Of a DNA stretch of 64,000 nt, positions 40,141 to 48,113 are shown in pieces. The stretch comes from Rhodovastum atsumiense (GTDB lineage Bacteria; Pseudomonadota; Alphaproteobacteria; Acetobacterales; Acetobacteraceae), in assembly GCF_937425535.1 (NCBI RefSeq), contig NZ_OW485601.1, positions 2,320,501 to 2,384,500 on the forward strand. The letters run 5' to 3'. The notes under the pieces are model-generated. The model was not told the origin of the DNA. It saw only the letters and a program-made list of their open reading frames with translations, and searched no databases. The number at the start of each line of letters is the position of its first letter. The stretch's first letter is position 1. The position numbers were made by a program, and so were the translations under genes.

Positions 40141-41100
40141 ATGACGTTCATGCCCGGCACTCTCCTTCGACAGCAGATTGCGGCGGCCGCTTCCCGCATC
40201 GCACCCTGGATCCGTCATACCCCCGTATTGAGACTGGCCCCCGGCGATCTGGGGCTGCCGCTCGCGCTCAGCCTGAAGCTGGAGCTGCTTCAGTATACCG
40301 GAAGTTTCAAGACGCGTGGGGCATTCAATCATTTATTAACATTGCGGGAGACCGGCTCCCTGCCGCCGGCGGGGGTGATCGCCGCCTCAGGCGGCAATCA
40401 CGGGGCCGCGGTCGCGTACGCAGCGCAAACGCTCGGGGTGCCCGCGGAGATCTTCGTGCCGGAGGCCACGCCGCCGGCCAAGCTGGCGCGGATCGAGGCC
40501 TGCGGCGCGCGGCTGGTGCGCGGCGGCGCCAGCTATGCGGATGCCCTGGCGGCGAGCCGGATGCGGGCGAGCGAAACCGGCGCGGTGGAAGTGCATGCCT
40601 ATGATCACCCGGCGGTGCTGGCCGGCCAGGGCACCACGGCCCGCGAGTTCGAACGCGATGCGCCCGATCTCACCCATGTGCTGGTGGCCGTCGGCGGCGG
40701 CGGGCTGATCGGCGGCATGGCCGCCTGGTACGCCGGCAGCGTCGGCGTGATCGCCGTGGAGCCGGAAGCCTGCCCGAGCCTGCATGCAGCGCTGGCGGCC
40801 GGGCAGCCGGTGGACGTGCCCGCGGGCGGAGTGGCGGCCGACGCCCTCGGCGCGCGTCGGGTGGGGGCGCATATGTTCCCGATCGCACAAGCCTGCGTGA
40901 GCGCCTCGGTGCTGGTGCCCGACACCGCGATCCGCGCGGCGCAGCGCCTGCTGTGGGAACGCGTGCGGCTGGTGGCCGAGCCGGGCGGGGCAACCGCGTT
41001 GGCGGCGCTGCTCTGCGGCGCGTGGCAGCCGCCGGCTGGTGCGCGGGTGGGTGTGCTGGTCTGTGGCTCTAATACCGACCCCGCCTCCGTCACCGCCTGA
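40141..41100 (+). CDS. Pyridoxal-phosphate-dependent serine/threonine dehydratase
   Basis: A 319-residue fold-type II PLP enzyme. The PLP lysine is in YTGSFKTRGAFNHLL, the phosphate loop is SGGNHGAAVAYAA, and the tetraglycine-type loop is VAVGGGGLIGGMAAW. TPAxLR appears as RHTPVLRL. Serine/threonine dehydratases convert Thr to 2-oxobutyrate and ammonia; there is no C-terminal ACT-like domain, so it resembles the catabolic or racemase-related type rather than biosynthetic IlvA. It is read divergently from hprK, 112 bases away. ATG 40141 or 40150 could start it. Confidence 0.88.
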   Translation: MTFMPGTLLRQQIAAAASRIAPWIRHTPVLRLAPGDLGLPLALSLKLELLQYTGSFKTRGAFNHLLTLRETGSLPPAGVIAASGGNHGAAVAYAAQTLGVPAEIFVPEATPPAKLARIEACGARLVRGGASYADALAASRMRASETGAVEVHAYDHPAVLAGQGTTAREFERDAPDLTHVLVAVGGGGLIGGMAAWYAGSVGVIAVEPEACPSLHAALAAGQPVDVPAGGVAADALGARRVGAHMFPIAQACVSASVLVPDTAIRAAQRLLWERVRLVAEPGGATALAALLCGAWQPPAGARVGVLVCGSNTDPASVTA

Positions 41101-41115
41101 GCGACGCGCGCGGCC

Positions 41116-42282
41116 TCAACTTCCGTTGACGCCGCGCCCCCGCGGCGCCCCCACCAGGTGGCCGAGCGGCGTGAGTGCCGGCACGTGGTCGCAGACGATC
41201 TTCAGGATCGCCAGCAGCGGCACCGCCAGCAGCGCCCCGGCCACCCCCCACATCCAGTCCCAGAAGAACAGCGCCACGATCAGCAGCACCGGATTGAGGG
41301 TGAAGCGCTTCGCCACCAGCATGGGGGTGATCGCCTCGCCCTCCGCCATGTGGATCAGCAGGTAGATGAAGGGCGGCAGCAGCGCCCACCAGATGCCGTC
41401 GGTCGCGAACAGGGCGACCAGGAAGAACAGCATCATCCCCAGCGCCGGGCCGAGGATGGGGATGTAGTTCAGCAGGAACGCCACCGTTCCCCACAGCAGC
41501 GGGTCGGGCATCCCCTGCGCCCACATCTGCAGGCCGTTGGCGATGCCCACCAGCAGGTTCATCGCCGTGATGGTGAGCAGATAGGCCGATATGTTCTCCT
41601 CGATCTCCTCGGCGATGCCGACCACGCGCTTCTTGTCGGCGAGCCCCGGCAGGATCTCGACCAGCCGGCGCAGCAGGGTATCGCCGGCGACCAGCAGGAA
41701 GAACAGCACTACCCCGAGCGTCAGCGCCTGCCCCAGCGCGGCGCGGGTGCCCTGGAGCACCGAGACCCCCATCCCGCCGACATTGGGAGGGGACTGCACC
41801 ACCACGCGCTGCGTGCCTTCCGGCGGCGGCTGTTCAGTCAGGTGCTGTGCCTGCTCGAGCGCCTTGCGCAGCTCGCCGATCGGCCGACTCAGCACCACCA
41901 GCCGTTCCTGCAGCTTCGGCAGCGTTTCCGGCGCGCGCGAGAGCCACTGCGACGCCGGCACCGAGATGGCGGTGCCCACCCCCGCGATCAGCATGAACAG
42001 CCCGGCGATCAGCACCAGCGCGGCGAGGGCCGGCGGCAGGCGCAGCCGGTTGGTCAGCAGCCGCTTGGGCGGCCCGAGCAACAGGTTCAGCACGATCGCG
42101 AACAGCAGCGGCAGGACGATGTCGGCCGCGGCATGCAGCACCGCCAGTACCGCGAGGACGGTGAGGATCACCAGGCAGATGGTGGCGACATCGGGGTTGG
42201 CCCGTGCCATTTCGGCGCGCGCCTCCCGCCGGCGCTCGGCCTCGTCATCCGGCGCGGGAAGGGGGCGGTCGCGCGCGTCCAT
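41116..42282 (-). CDS. AI-2E family transporter (PerM/TqsA-like)
   Basis: A 388-residue membrane protein with about eight helices. It contains VLAVLHAAADIVLPLLFAIVLNLLL, GVGTAISVPASQWL, the long extramembrane helix region, and the conserved core GLQMWAQGMPDPLLWGTVAFLLNYIPILGPALG, quoted in part as FLLNYIPILGP. TPMLVAKRFTLNPV is near the C-terminus. Family members export autoinducer-2 or act as Na+/H+ antiporters; the name does not prove an AI-2 role. ATG 42282 is used. It converges on the threonine dehydratase gene with a gap of 15 bases. Confidence 0.88.
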   Translation of the reverse strand: MDARDRPLPAPDDEAERRREARAEMARANPDVATICLVILTVLAVLAVLHAAADIVLPLLFAIVLNLLLGPPKRLLTNRLRLPPALAALVLIAGLFMLIAGVGTAISVPASQWLSRAPETLPKLQERLVVLSRPIGELRKALEQAQHLTEQPPPEGTQRVVVQSPPNVGGMGVSVLQGTRAALGQALTLGVVLFFLLVAGDTLLRRLVEILPGLADKKRVVGIAEEIEENISAYLLTITAMNLLVGIANGLQMWAQGMPDPLLWGTVAFLLNYIPILGPALGMMLFFLVALFATDGIWWALLPPFIYLLIHMAEGEAITPMLVAKRFTLNPVLLIVALFFWDWMWGVAGALLAVPLLAILKIVCDHVPALTPLGHLVGAPRGRGVNGS

Positions 42283-42480
42283 GCCCTGGCGCAACGCCGG
42301 CGGAGAGGCGGCGTTGCCTGTGCCTGTGGCGGCAACCAGGAGGCGATATTACCGGATTCCTGGTAATGCTGAAGGTTCAGCCAGTCGCGCGGCGGTGCGG
42401 GGGACACTTGATCCACCTTCGCGCCGTCATATCATTGCCACGACCATTTAGGGGCTGCGGCCCCGGGGGGCTCCAAGATC

Positions 42481-42945
42481 ATGTTCGACTCATCCCGTCT
42501 CTGCGCCACCGACGTGATGACACGCGAGGTCATCTCGGTGGCGCCGGATGCCACCCTCATGCAGGCGGCCCAGCTGATGCTGGACCACGGCATAGGCGCG
42601 CTTCCGGTGCTCAAGGACGGCCGCCTGCTCGGCATCGTCTCCGAGGCGGATCTGGTTCGTCCCGACGAGATCGCCGAGGACCGCGCCCGCTGGTGGCTCG
42701 ACATGCTGGCCGAAGGCGACGAGCTCTCGCCCGAGTACCTCGCCGCCATTCACGAGCGGAACCGGCCGGTCAGCAAGGTCATGCAGACCGACGTGGTCAC
42801 CGTCACCGAGCTAACGCCGCTGCGCGACGTCGCCAAGCTGATTGCCAGGAACAACATCCGCCGCGTGCTGGTGGTGGAGGGCGACCAGTTGCGCGGCATC
42901 GTCGCCCGGCGCGACCTGGTCAAGGCGCTGGCCAAGGGCGGCTGA
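42481..42945 (+). CDS. CBS domain-containing protein
   Basis: A 154-residue protein made of a CBS-domain pair. CBS1 covers about 8-62 (VMTREVISVAPDATLMQAAQLMLDHGIGALPV, LGIVSEADLVR). A short helical insert of about 30 residues follows, and CBS2 covers about 96-150 (VMQTDVVTVTELTPLRDVAKLIARNNIRRVLVV, GIVARRDLVKAL). Such modules bind adenine nucleotides and sense energy state; the partner is unknown. The last 135 bases lie opposite the 3' end of the esterase gene. Confidence 0.88.
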   Translation: MFDSSRLCATDVMTREVISVAPDATLMQAAQLMLDHGIGALPVLKDGRLLGIVSEADLVRPDEIAEDRARWWLDMLAEGDELSPEYLAAIHERNRPVSKVMQTDVVTVTELTPLRDVAKLIARNNIRRVLVVEGDQLRGIVARRDLVKALAKGG

Positions 42946-43950
42946 CCGGCTGCCGTCCTGGCCACGCAGCAGGAAGTCCAGGATCGCGCCGGTGGCGTTC
43001 ACCGCGTCCGAGCGCTGTCCGACGATGAAAGAGGGCAGCCAGGCCGCGGTGCCCGGCCAGTCGTGGCCGCCGCCCTCGAGCAGCAGCGCCTCGACCGCGC
43101 GGCCCGCCGGGCAGTTCATCGCGCTCTCGCGCAGCACCGGCACGACCGGGTCGGCCGATGTCGCGGGGGCGCGGGTGAATGGCCCGGCGCAGCCATTGGC
43201 CTGTGCCCAGTAGGCCAGGGTCTCGGGGATGGACAGGATGGTGCCGCGTGGTGTCTCCCCGCCGCCATAGGGCACCATCGGATCGGCGGTGCCATGGATC
43301 ACCAGGAACGGCACCGCCGGTGGATGCGGGCAGGCGGACGCGGCGGTGGCGAACAGGTTCGAGGCCACTACCGCCACGCCCGCGACCTTCATCTCGCCTG
43401 AACAGGCCAGGGACTGCGCCATGAAGCCACCGGCGGAGAACCCGACCAGGTAGATCCGCTTCGGGTCGACGGGCATGCGCGCGGCCACATCCGCCACCAG
43501 GGTCTTCAGGAAGGCGGCATCCGCGATCCCCTTTGCCTCGGTGGGGCTGACCCCCCAGGCACGCCAGACCCCATCGGGGTAGGCGACCGTGAAGCCCCGG
43601 CGCAGGGCCGCTTCCGACAGCCCGGACATTTCCTCCAGCCCCTCGCCGGTGCCGAGCCAGCCATGCAGCGCCACCACCAGCGGCCGCGCGCCGGTCGCCT
43701 TTGGCGGGGCCTGCAACACGTAGCTGCGCTGGCGGTCGCCGATCTGCAGCACCACGCGTCGGATATCCGGCGGTGCCACCACGGCCGAGGTGGCACGGGC
43801 GGCCAGGGATTCGACCATCAGGAAGCCGGCGATCAGGATGGTGGCCCAGAAGCCGCCGAGTCCGGCGGCAAGGAAAACACGCAATCCGGACAGCCAGCGG
43901 CGGCGGCCAGACCGTGCCGGCGGGGCACGGGGCGGGGAATGGGGCATCAT
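42811..43950 (-). CDS. Polyhydroxybutyrate-depolymerase-family esterase (alpha/beta hydrolase) with antisense-derived C-terminal tail
   Basis: A 379-residue protein anchored by a helix at about 22-47. The hydrolase core has LVVALHGWLGTG, the nucleophile elbow YLVGFSAGGFMAQS with Ser172, VIHGTADPMVPYGG with Asp223, and EGGGHDWPG with His296. This is the LpqC/PHB depolymerase family (feruloyl-esterase-like). Family homology ends around residue 330 (ILDFLLRG). Residues 336-379 are encoded opposite the end of the CBS gene and look like shadow sequence, so the tail probably arose by loss of an earlier stop codon. The N-terminal anchor suggests a periplasmic active site. Confidence 0.85.
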   Translation of the reverse strand: MMPHSPPRAPPARSGRRRWLSGLRVFLAAGLGGFWATILIAGFLMVESLAARATSAVVAPPDIRRVVLQIGDRQRSYVLQAPPKATGARPLVVALHGWLGTGEGLEEMSGLSEAALRRGFTVAYPDGVWRAWGVSPTEAKGIADAAFLKTLVADVAARMPVDPKRIYLVGFSAGGFMAQSLACSGEMKVAGVAVVASNLFATAASACPHPPAVPFLVIHGTADPMVPYGGGETPRGTILSIPETLAYWAQANGCAGPFTRAPATSADPVVPVLRESAMNCPAGRAVEALLLEGGGHDWPGTAAWLPSFIVGQRSDAVNATGAILDFLLRGQDGSRSAALGQRLDQVAPGDDAAQLVALHHQHAADVVPGNQLGDVAQRR

Positions 43951-44047
43951 GCCCGCAGAACGCCGCGGTGCCTGACCGGCTGCGTTGACTTGTTCGTGCC
44001 CTGGCCGCCGCTGGAAGCCCCTGGCATGTCAGCGGTATATCGGTGCC

Positions 44048-44722
44048 ATGGACACGATCTTCCGCGGTGGACTGGATACCCCCGGCGGCCGGCGGCTGGC
44101 CTGGATGGACAGCCTGCTGGTGGATCACGCCGTGCTGCGTCTGGCCTGGACCAATGCCGGCGCGGTCATCCCGGGACGACTTTACCGGTGCAACCATCCC
44201 ACGCCCGGCCGGCTGACCGCGCTGGTCGGGCGCTGGGGCATCCGCACCGTGATCAATTTGCGCGGCGCCACCGGCAACGGCTCCGACGCGCTTTCCCGCG
44301 AACGCGCCCGCCAGCTCGGGCTGTTCTTCGTGGACATGCCGCTCTCCAGCGGCCAGCCGCCGGCGCGCGACAGCGTGCTGGCGCTGGCGGCCGCGCTGCA
44401 GACCATGGAAGAGCCCGGCCTGGTGCACTGCAAGTCGGGCGCCGACCGGGCGGGTTTCGCCGGGGTGGTGTTCCTGTTGCTCAACGGCGTGCCGACCGCC
44501 GAGGCGCTCGCCGCCCAGCTCTCGTTGCGCTGGGGGCACCTGGCCCGCTCGCGGGCGGGGATCCTGGATACCTTCTTCCAGGCCTATGCGCTGGAGGCGG
44601 AGGGCCGCAAGGCGTTCCTGGACTGGGTGCGGGAGGACTACGATCCCGACGCCATCGCCCGCAGCTTCGTCCCCGGGCGGTGCGGGCGCTTCATCAACGA
44701 CCGGGTGCTGCGCCGGGAATAG
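44048..44722 (+). CDS. Dual-specificity/tyrosine-protein-phosphatase-like protein
   Basis: A 224-residue protein with the C-x5-R phosphatase loop LVHCKSGADRAGFAGVV. RLYRCNHPTPGRLTALV, GIRTVINLRGAT and FFVDMPLSSGQPPA precede it, as in the Siw14/DSP-like bacterial phosphatases. The general acid probably lies upstream in the short acidic loops. A C-terminal segment with YDPDAIARSFVPG is shared with relatives that act on phospholipid or lipid A, but the substrate is not known. ATG 44048 is chosen. It converges on chvG with a 43-base gap. Confidence 0.85.
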   Translation: MDTIFRGGLDTPGGRRLAWMDSLLVDHAVLRLAWTNAGAVIPGRLYRCNHPTPGRLTALVGRWGIRTVINLRGATGNGSDALSRERARQLGLFFVDMPLSSGQPPARDSVLALAAALQTMEEPGLVHCKSGADRAGFAGVVFLLLNGVPTAEALAAQLSLRWGHLARSRAGILDTFFQAYALEAEGRKAFLDWVREDYDPDAIARSFVPGRCGRFINDRVLRRE

Positions 44723-44765
44723 GGCCGGGGCTGCGTGCCCGGCCCGCAGCCGCCTTGCCCGTCGT

Positions 44766-46445
44766 TCAGGCCGCCTTCGGCAGGCGGACGGTGAAGCTCG
44801 CGCCGACCACCTGGCCGTGCTCGTCCCGGCGGTTCTCGGCGCTGATCCGCCCCTTCAGCGCTTCCACGATCTGCCGGCTGATCGACAGCCCCAGCCCGGA
44901 ATGCTGGCCGAAGCTCTCCCCCTGCGGCCGTTCCGAATAGAAGCGGTCGAAGATGTGCTCGAGCTTGGCCTCGGGGATGCCCGGCCCCTCGTCGGTGACG
45001 CTGATTTCCACCATGCCGCCCACGTCGCGCGCGCTGAGCCCGATGCGGCCCCGCGGCGGGGAGAACGACAGGGCGTTGCCGATCAGGTTGCGGAACACCT
45101 GCACCAGCCGCCCTTCCACCGCCCGCACCACCAGCCGTCCCTCGCCCAGGCTCAGGTCGATATGCGGCGCGTCCTCGCTGCGGGTGGTCTCGTTGATCTC
45201 GGCCAGCGTCGCCAGGATCGGCGCCACGTCGACCGGTTCGGTGGCCACGCGCGAGAGTTCCGCATCGACGCGGGAGGCATCGCTGATGTCGGAGATCAGG
45301 CGGTCGAGCCGGCTCACGTCCTCGGCGATGATGGCGAGCAGGCGGCGCTGCTTCTCCGGGTCCTCGATGCGGCGCAGCGTCTCGATGGCGCTGCGGATGG
45401 AGGAAAGCGGGTTCTTGATCTCGTGCGCCACGTCGGCGGCGAAGCGTTCGATCGCGTCCATCCGCGCCCACAGCGCCCGTGCCGAATCCGACAGCGCCCC
45501 GGCCAGCTCGCCGATCTCGTCGCGGCGCTCCAGCAGCATCGGCGGCACCGCGCCGGCACGGCCGCGGCCCTCGCGCATCTGCTCGGCCGCCCCGGCCAGC
45601 CGCAGGATCGGGCGGGCGATGGTGAGCGAGAGATACCAGGACAGCATCACCGTCAGCACCAGCGCCAGCGAGAACAGCCCCAGGATCGACAGCCGCACCG
45701 CCAGCAGGCTGTCATCCACCTCGCGGGCCTCGCGGGTGAGCAGGATGATGCCCACGGTGTGGCGGTTGCGCTGCACCGGCTCGGCCACCGTCACCAGCAG
45801 GCGGTTGTCCTGGGTACGACGGATATAGGGCGGCATCTCGCGCGACTGGTTGGTGCCGGACAGCCGCACTTCTTCCCGTACGTCGGGCTGCCAGTCGGCG
45901 CCGGCGGCGGTGGAGCCGGTATCGAGCATCGGAATCTGGTTGCCGTGCGGCAGGAAGGACAGCAGCCGGTCATAGATATGGCCGATGGTGCCGAGCACCG
46001 GGCCGCGATCCACCGCGGGCGGCAGCGGCTCGGTCACCACCGCGCCGCCGGCGCCCTCGCGCACCCGGCTGTCGGCCACGGTCATGCCATCCGGCGCATA
46101 GACCTTCGCCTGGGCGTTCGGGGTGGGCTCGGTCAGGCGACGCAGCAGCGGCCGCGCCATCTCCGGCACCAGCCGGGGCTTGTCGATCTCGTCCTCCCGC
46201 ACCGCGGTCTCGCCGAGCGCGCCGGCATAGATGCGGCCCTGCTCGCGCAGCGTGCTGACCTCGGCCTGCAGCAGCCCGTTCTGGTACTGGTCCAGATAGA
46301 GCAGCGCGGCCAGCAGCAGCACCAGCGGCACCGCGTTGACCGCCAGGATGCGGCGCAGCAGCGGCGGCACCCAGCGCACGCGCCGGCGCCGCTCCGACTT
46401 GGCCGGGGCGTCGAGCGGCGCGGACAGGATGCCACTGTCGGGCAT
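44766..46445 (-). CDS. chvG: Sensor histidine kinase, ChvG/ExoS type
   Basis: A 559-residue kinase. Helix 1 is at about 33-51 (LAVNAVPLVLLLAALLYL). A periplasmic sensor domain follows (about 52-270, with STLREQGRIYAGALGE as in stimulus-sensing ChvG proteins). Helix 2 lies near 275-295, then HAMP, then the HisKA box FAADVAHEIKNPLSSIRSAIETL with its His, and the HATPase domain VFRNLIGNALSFSP, VTDEGPGIPE and GLGLSISRQIVEAL. ChvG senses envelope or acid stress signals in alphaproteobacteria. ATG 46445 is 10 bases after the chvI stop codon. Confidence 0.9.
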   Translation of the reverse strand: MPDSGILSAPLDAPAKSERRRRVRWVPPLLRRILAVNAVPLVLLLAALLYLDQYQNGLLQAEVSTLREQGRIYAGALGETAVREDEIDKPRLVPEMARPLLRRLTEPTPNAQAKVYAPDGMTVADSRVREGAGGAVVTEPLPPAVDRGPVLGTIGHIYDRLLSFLPHGNQIPMLDTGSTAAGADWQPDVREEVRLSGTNQSREMPPYIRRTQDNRLLVTVAEPVQRNRHTVGIILLTREAREVDDSLLAVRLSILGLFSLALVLTVMLSWYLSLTIARPILRLAGAAEQMREGRGRAGAVPPMLLERRDEIGELAGALSDSARALWARMDAIERFAADVAHEIKNPLSSIRSAIETLRRIEDPEKQRRLLAIIAEDVSRLDRLISDISDASRVDAELSRVATEPVDVAPILATLAEINETTRSEDAPHIDLSLGEGRLVVRAVEGRLVQVFRNLIGNALSFSPPRGRIGLSARDVGGMVEISVTDEGPGIPEAKLEHIFDRFYSERPQGESFGQHSGLGLSISRQIVEALKGRISAENRRDEHGQVVGASFTVRLPKAA

Positions 46446-46455
46446 GCGGAAGAGC

Positions 46456-47157
46456 CTACGACTCCTTGTAGCGATAGCCGATGCCGTAAAGCGTCTCGAT
46501 ATGGTTGAAGGTATCGTCCACGGCACGGAACTTCTTGCGTACACGCTTGATATGGCTGTCGATGGTACGGTCGTCCACATAGATGTTCTCGCCATAGGCC
46601 GCGTCGATGAGCTGGTCCCGTGACTTCACCATCCCCGGGCGGGTGGCGAGCGACTTCACCAGCAGGAACTCGGTGACGGTCAACTGGATGTCCTTGCCGT
46701 GCCAGAGGCACTGGTGCTTGCTGTCATCCAGTACAAGCTCGCCGCGCGTCATCACCCCGGTGGGCGCGGCTCCGGAGCCCTCGGCCCGGCTGGTCTCGTT
46801 GCGCCGCAGCAGGGTGCGGATGCGCTCGAGCAGCAGGCGCTGGCTGAAGGGCTTGGTGATGTAGTCGTCGGCCCCCAGCCGAAGCCCCATCACCTCGTCG
46901 ACTTCCTCGTCCTTGCTGGTGAGGAAGATCACCGGCAGGGACGAACGCTGGCGCAGCCGCTGCAGCAGCTCCATGCCGTCCATGCGGGGCATCTTGATGT
47001 CGAGCACGGCGAGGTCGACGGGACGCGACGTCAGTCCCTGCAGCGCGCTCTCGCCATCGGTGTAGGTGCGGACCTGATAACCTTCCTGCTCCAGGGTCAT
47101 GGCGACGCTGGTGAGGATGTTGCGGTCATCATCCACCAGGGCGATCGTCTGCTTCAT
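46456..47157 (-). CDS. chvI: Response regulator, ChvI type
   Basis: A 233-residue OmpR/PhoB-family regulator. The receiver domain begins [24 protein letters not shown] with phospho-acceptor Asp in [18 protein letters not shown], and [34 protein letters not shown] contains the switch Thr and Lys. The C-terminal winged helix reads [31 protein letters not shown] and [13 protein letters not shown]. The whole is strikingly like ChvI of rhizobia. It acts with the adjacent ChvG. In related bacteria chvGI sits next to hprK and pckA, as is nearly the case here. Confidence 0.94.
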   Translation of the reverse strand: MKQTIALVDDDRNILTSVAMTLEQEGYQVRTYTDGESALQGLTSRPVDLAVLDIKMPRMDGMELLQRLRQRSSLPVIFLTSKDEEVDEVMGLRLGADDYITKPFSQRLLLERIRTLLRRNETSRAEGSGAAPTGVMTRGELVLDDSKHQCLWHGKDIQLTVTEFLLVKSLATRPGMVKSRDQLIDAAYGENIYVDDRTIDSHIKRVRKKFRAVDDTFNHIETLYGIGYRYKES

Positions 47158-47264
47158 CGGAAATCTCTCCGGAGTGTGCCTTGCGGTGCGCTTCCCAGCT
47201 TCCGCGCGGCGACGGCAATATGACGTTCAATTGTGGCGCATTGCGGATGGAGGGTGAACGAAAT

Positions 47265-48014
47265 ATGGCACATGCCGAGACAGCCGAGGATTCTCCCGCC
47301 CTGATCAGCCGCCGGCTGCTGCGGGCGGCGCGCGTGGGGTCGCTGGGCACCGTGATCGAGGCCCAGCCCTTCACCACCCTGGTCACCCCGGCGACCGCGC
47401 CGGACCTTTCCATCCTGCTGTTGCTCTCGACCCTCTCCGAGCACACCCGGCACCTGATGGCCGATCCGCGCTGCTCGCTGCTGGTGGTGGGCCCCCCGGT
47501 CAGCGCCAACCCGCAGACGGCGCCGCGGGTGACCATCACCGGGATTGCCGAGAAAGTGGCCGATCCGGCGCTGAAGGCCCGCTGGCTGGCGGTGCACCCC
47601 TATGGCGCGCTGTACGCCGACTTCGCCGATTTCGCGCTGTGGCGGATCCGCCCGCGCCAGGGCCTGTTCGTCGGCGGCTTTGCCCGGGCGAAGCGGCTGC
47701 GCGAGGCCGACCTTGCACCGGATCCCGCCGCCGTCGCGGCGGTGGCGGCCGCCGCCGGGGAAATCATGGCCCATTGCAACCAGGACCATGCCGACGCCCT
47801 GCGGCTCATCGCCCGGCAGGCGCTGGAGGAGGAACCGACCAGGAATTTACCTGCCGAAAGTCACACCTGGAACATGGTGGGTGTGGACGTGGATGGCTGC
47901 GATCTGGCACTCGGTGAGCGGGTGATCCGCGTGGCGTGGGAGGCGCCGGTCAGCGATCCGGGGGATGTGCGCAGCGAACTGGCACGCCTGGCTCGACTCG
48001 CCCGCGGCGGCTGA
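47265..48014 (+). CDS. HugZ family pyridoxamine 5'-phosphate-oxidase-like protein
   Basis: A 249-residue protein. The N-terminal split-barrel flavin-type domain has LLRAARVGSLGTVIEAQPFTTLVTPATAPDLSILLLLSTLSEHTRHL, quoted as VGSLGTV and LSEHTRHLMADPRCSLLVVG. The C-terminal DUF2470 domain begins AAAGEIMAHCNQDHADALRLIA and includes VDVDGCDL. HugZ proteins take part in heme breakdown, while others in this family are of unknown function. The gene is divergent from chvI and co-directional with pckA 99 bases downstream. GGAGGG upstream of ATG 47265 is rather far; an in-frame ATG at 47247 is an alternative. Confidence 0.85.
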   Translation: MAHAETAEDSPALISRRLLRAARVGSLGTVIEAQPFTTLVTPATAPDLSILLLLSTLSEHTRHLMADPRCSLLVVGPPVSANPQTAPRVTITGIAEKVADPALKARWLAVHPYGALYADFADFALWRIRPRQGLFVGGFARAKRLREADLAPDPAAVAAVAAAAGEIMAHCNQDHADALRLIARQALEEEPTRNLPAESHTWNMVGVDVDGCDLALGERVIRVAWEAPVSDPGDVRSELARLARLARGG

Positions 48015-48113
48015 CCGGTCCCTGCGGCCCGGCCCGGCCCAATGACGAACGGAACCGATCCAGGAAATCAGGCCGGCGCGTCGCTGCGCGCCAGGCCGTT
48101 GGGGGACAAAAAC

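Noticed and set aside
42349-42368. Inverted repeat attacc/ggtaat upstream of the CBS gene
   Set aside because: It is only six bases long with an 8-base centre and no further support as an operator.
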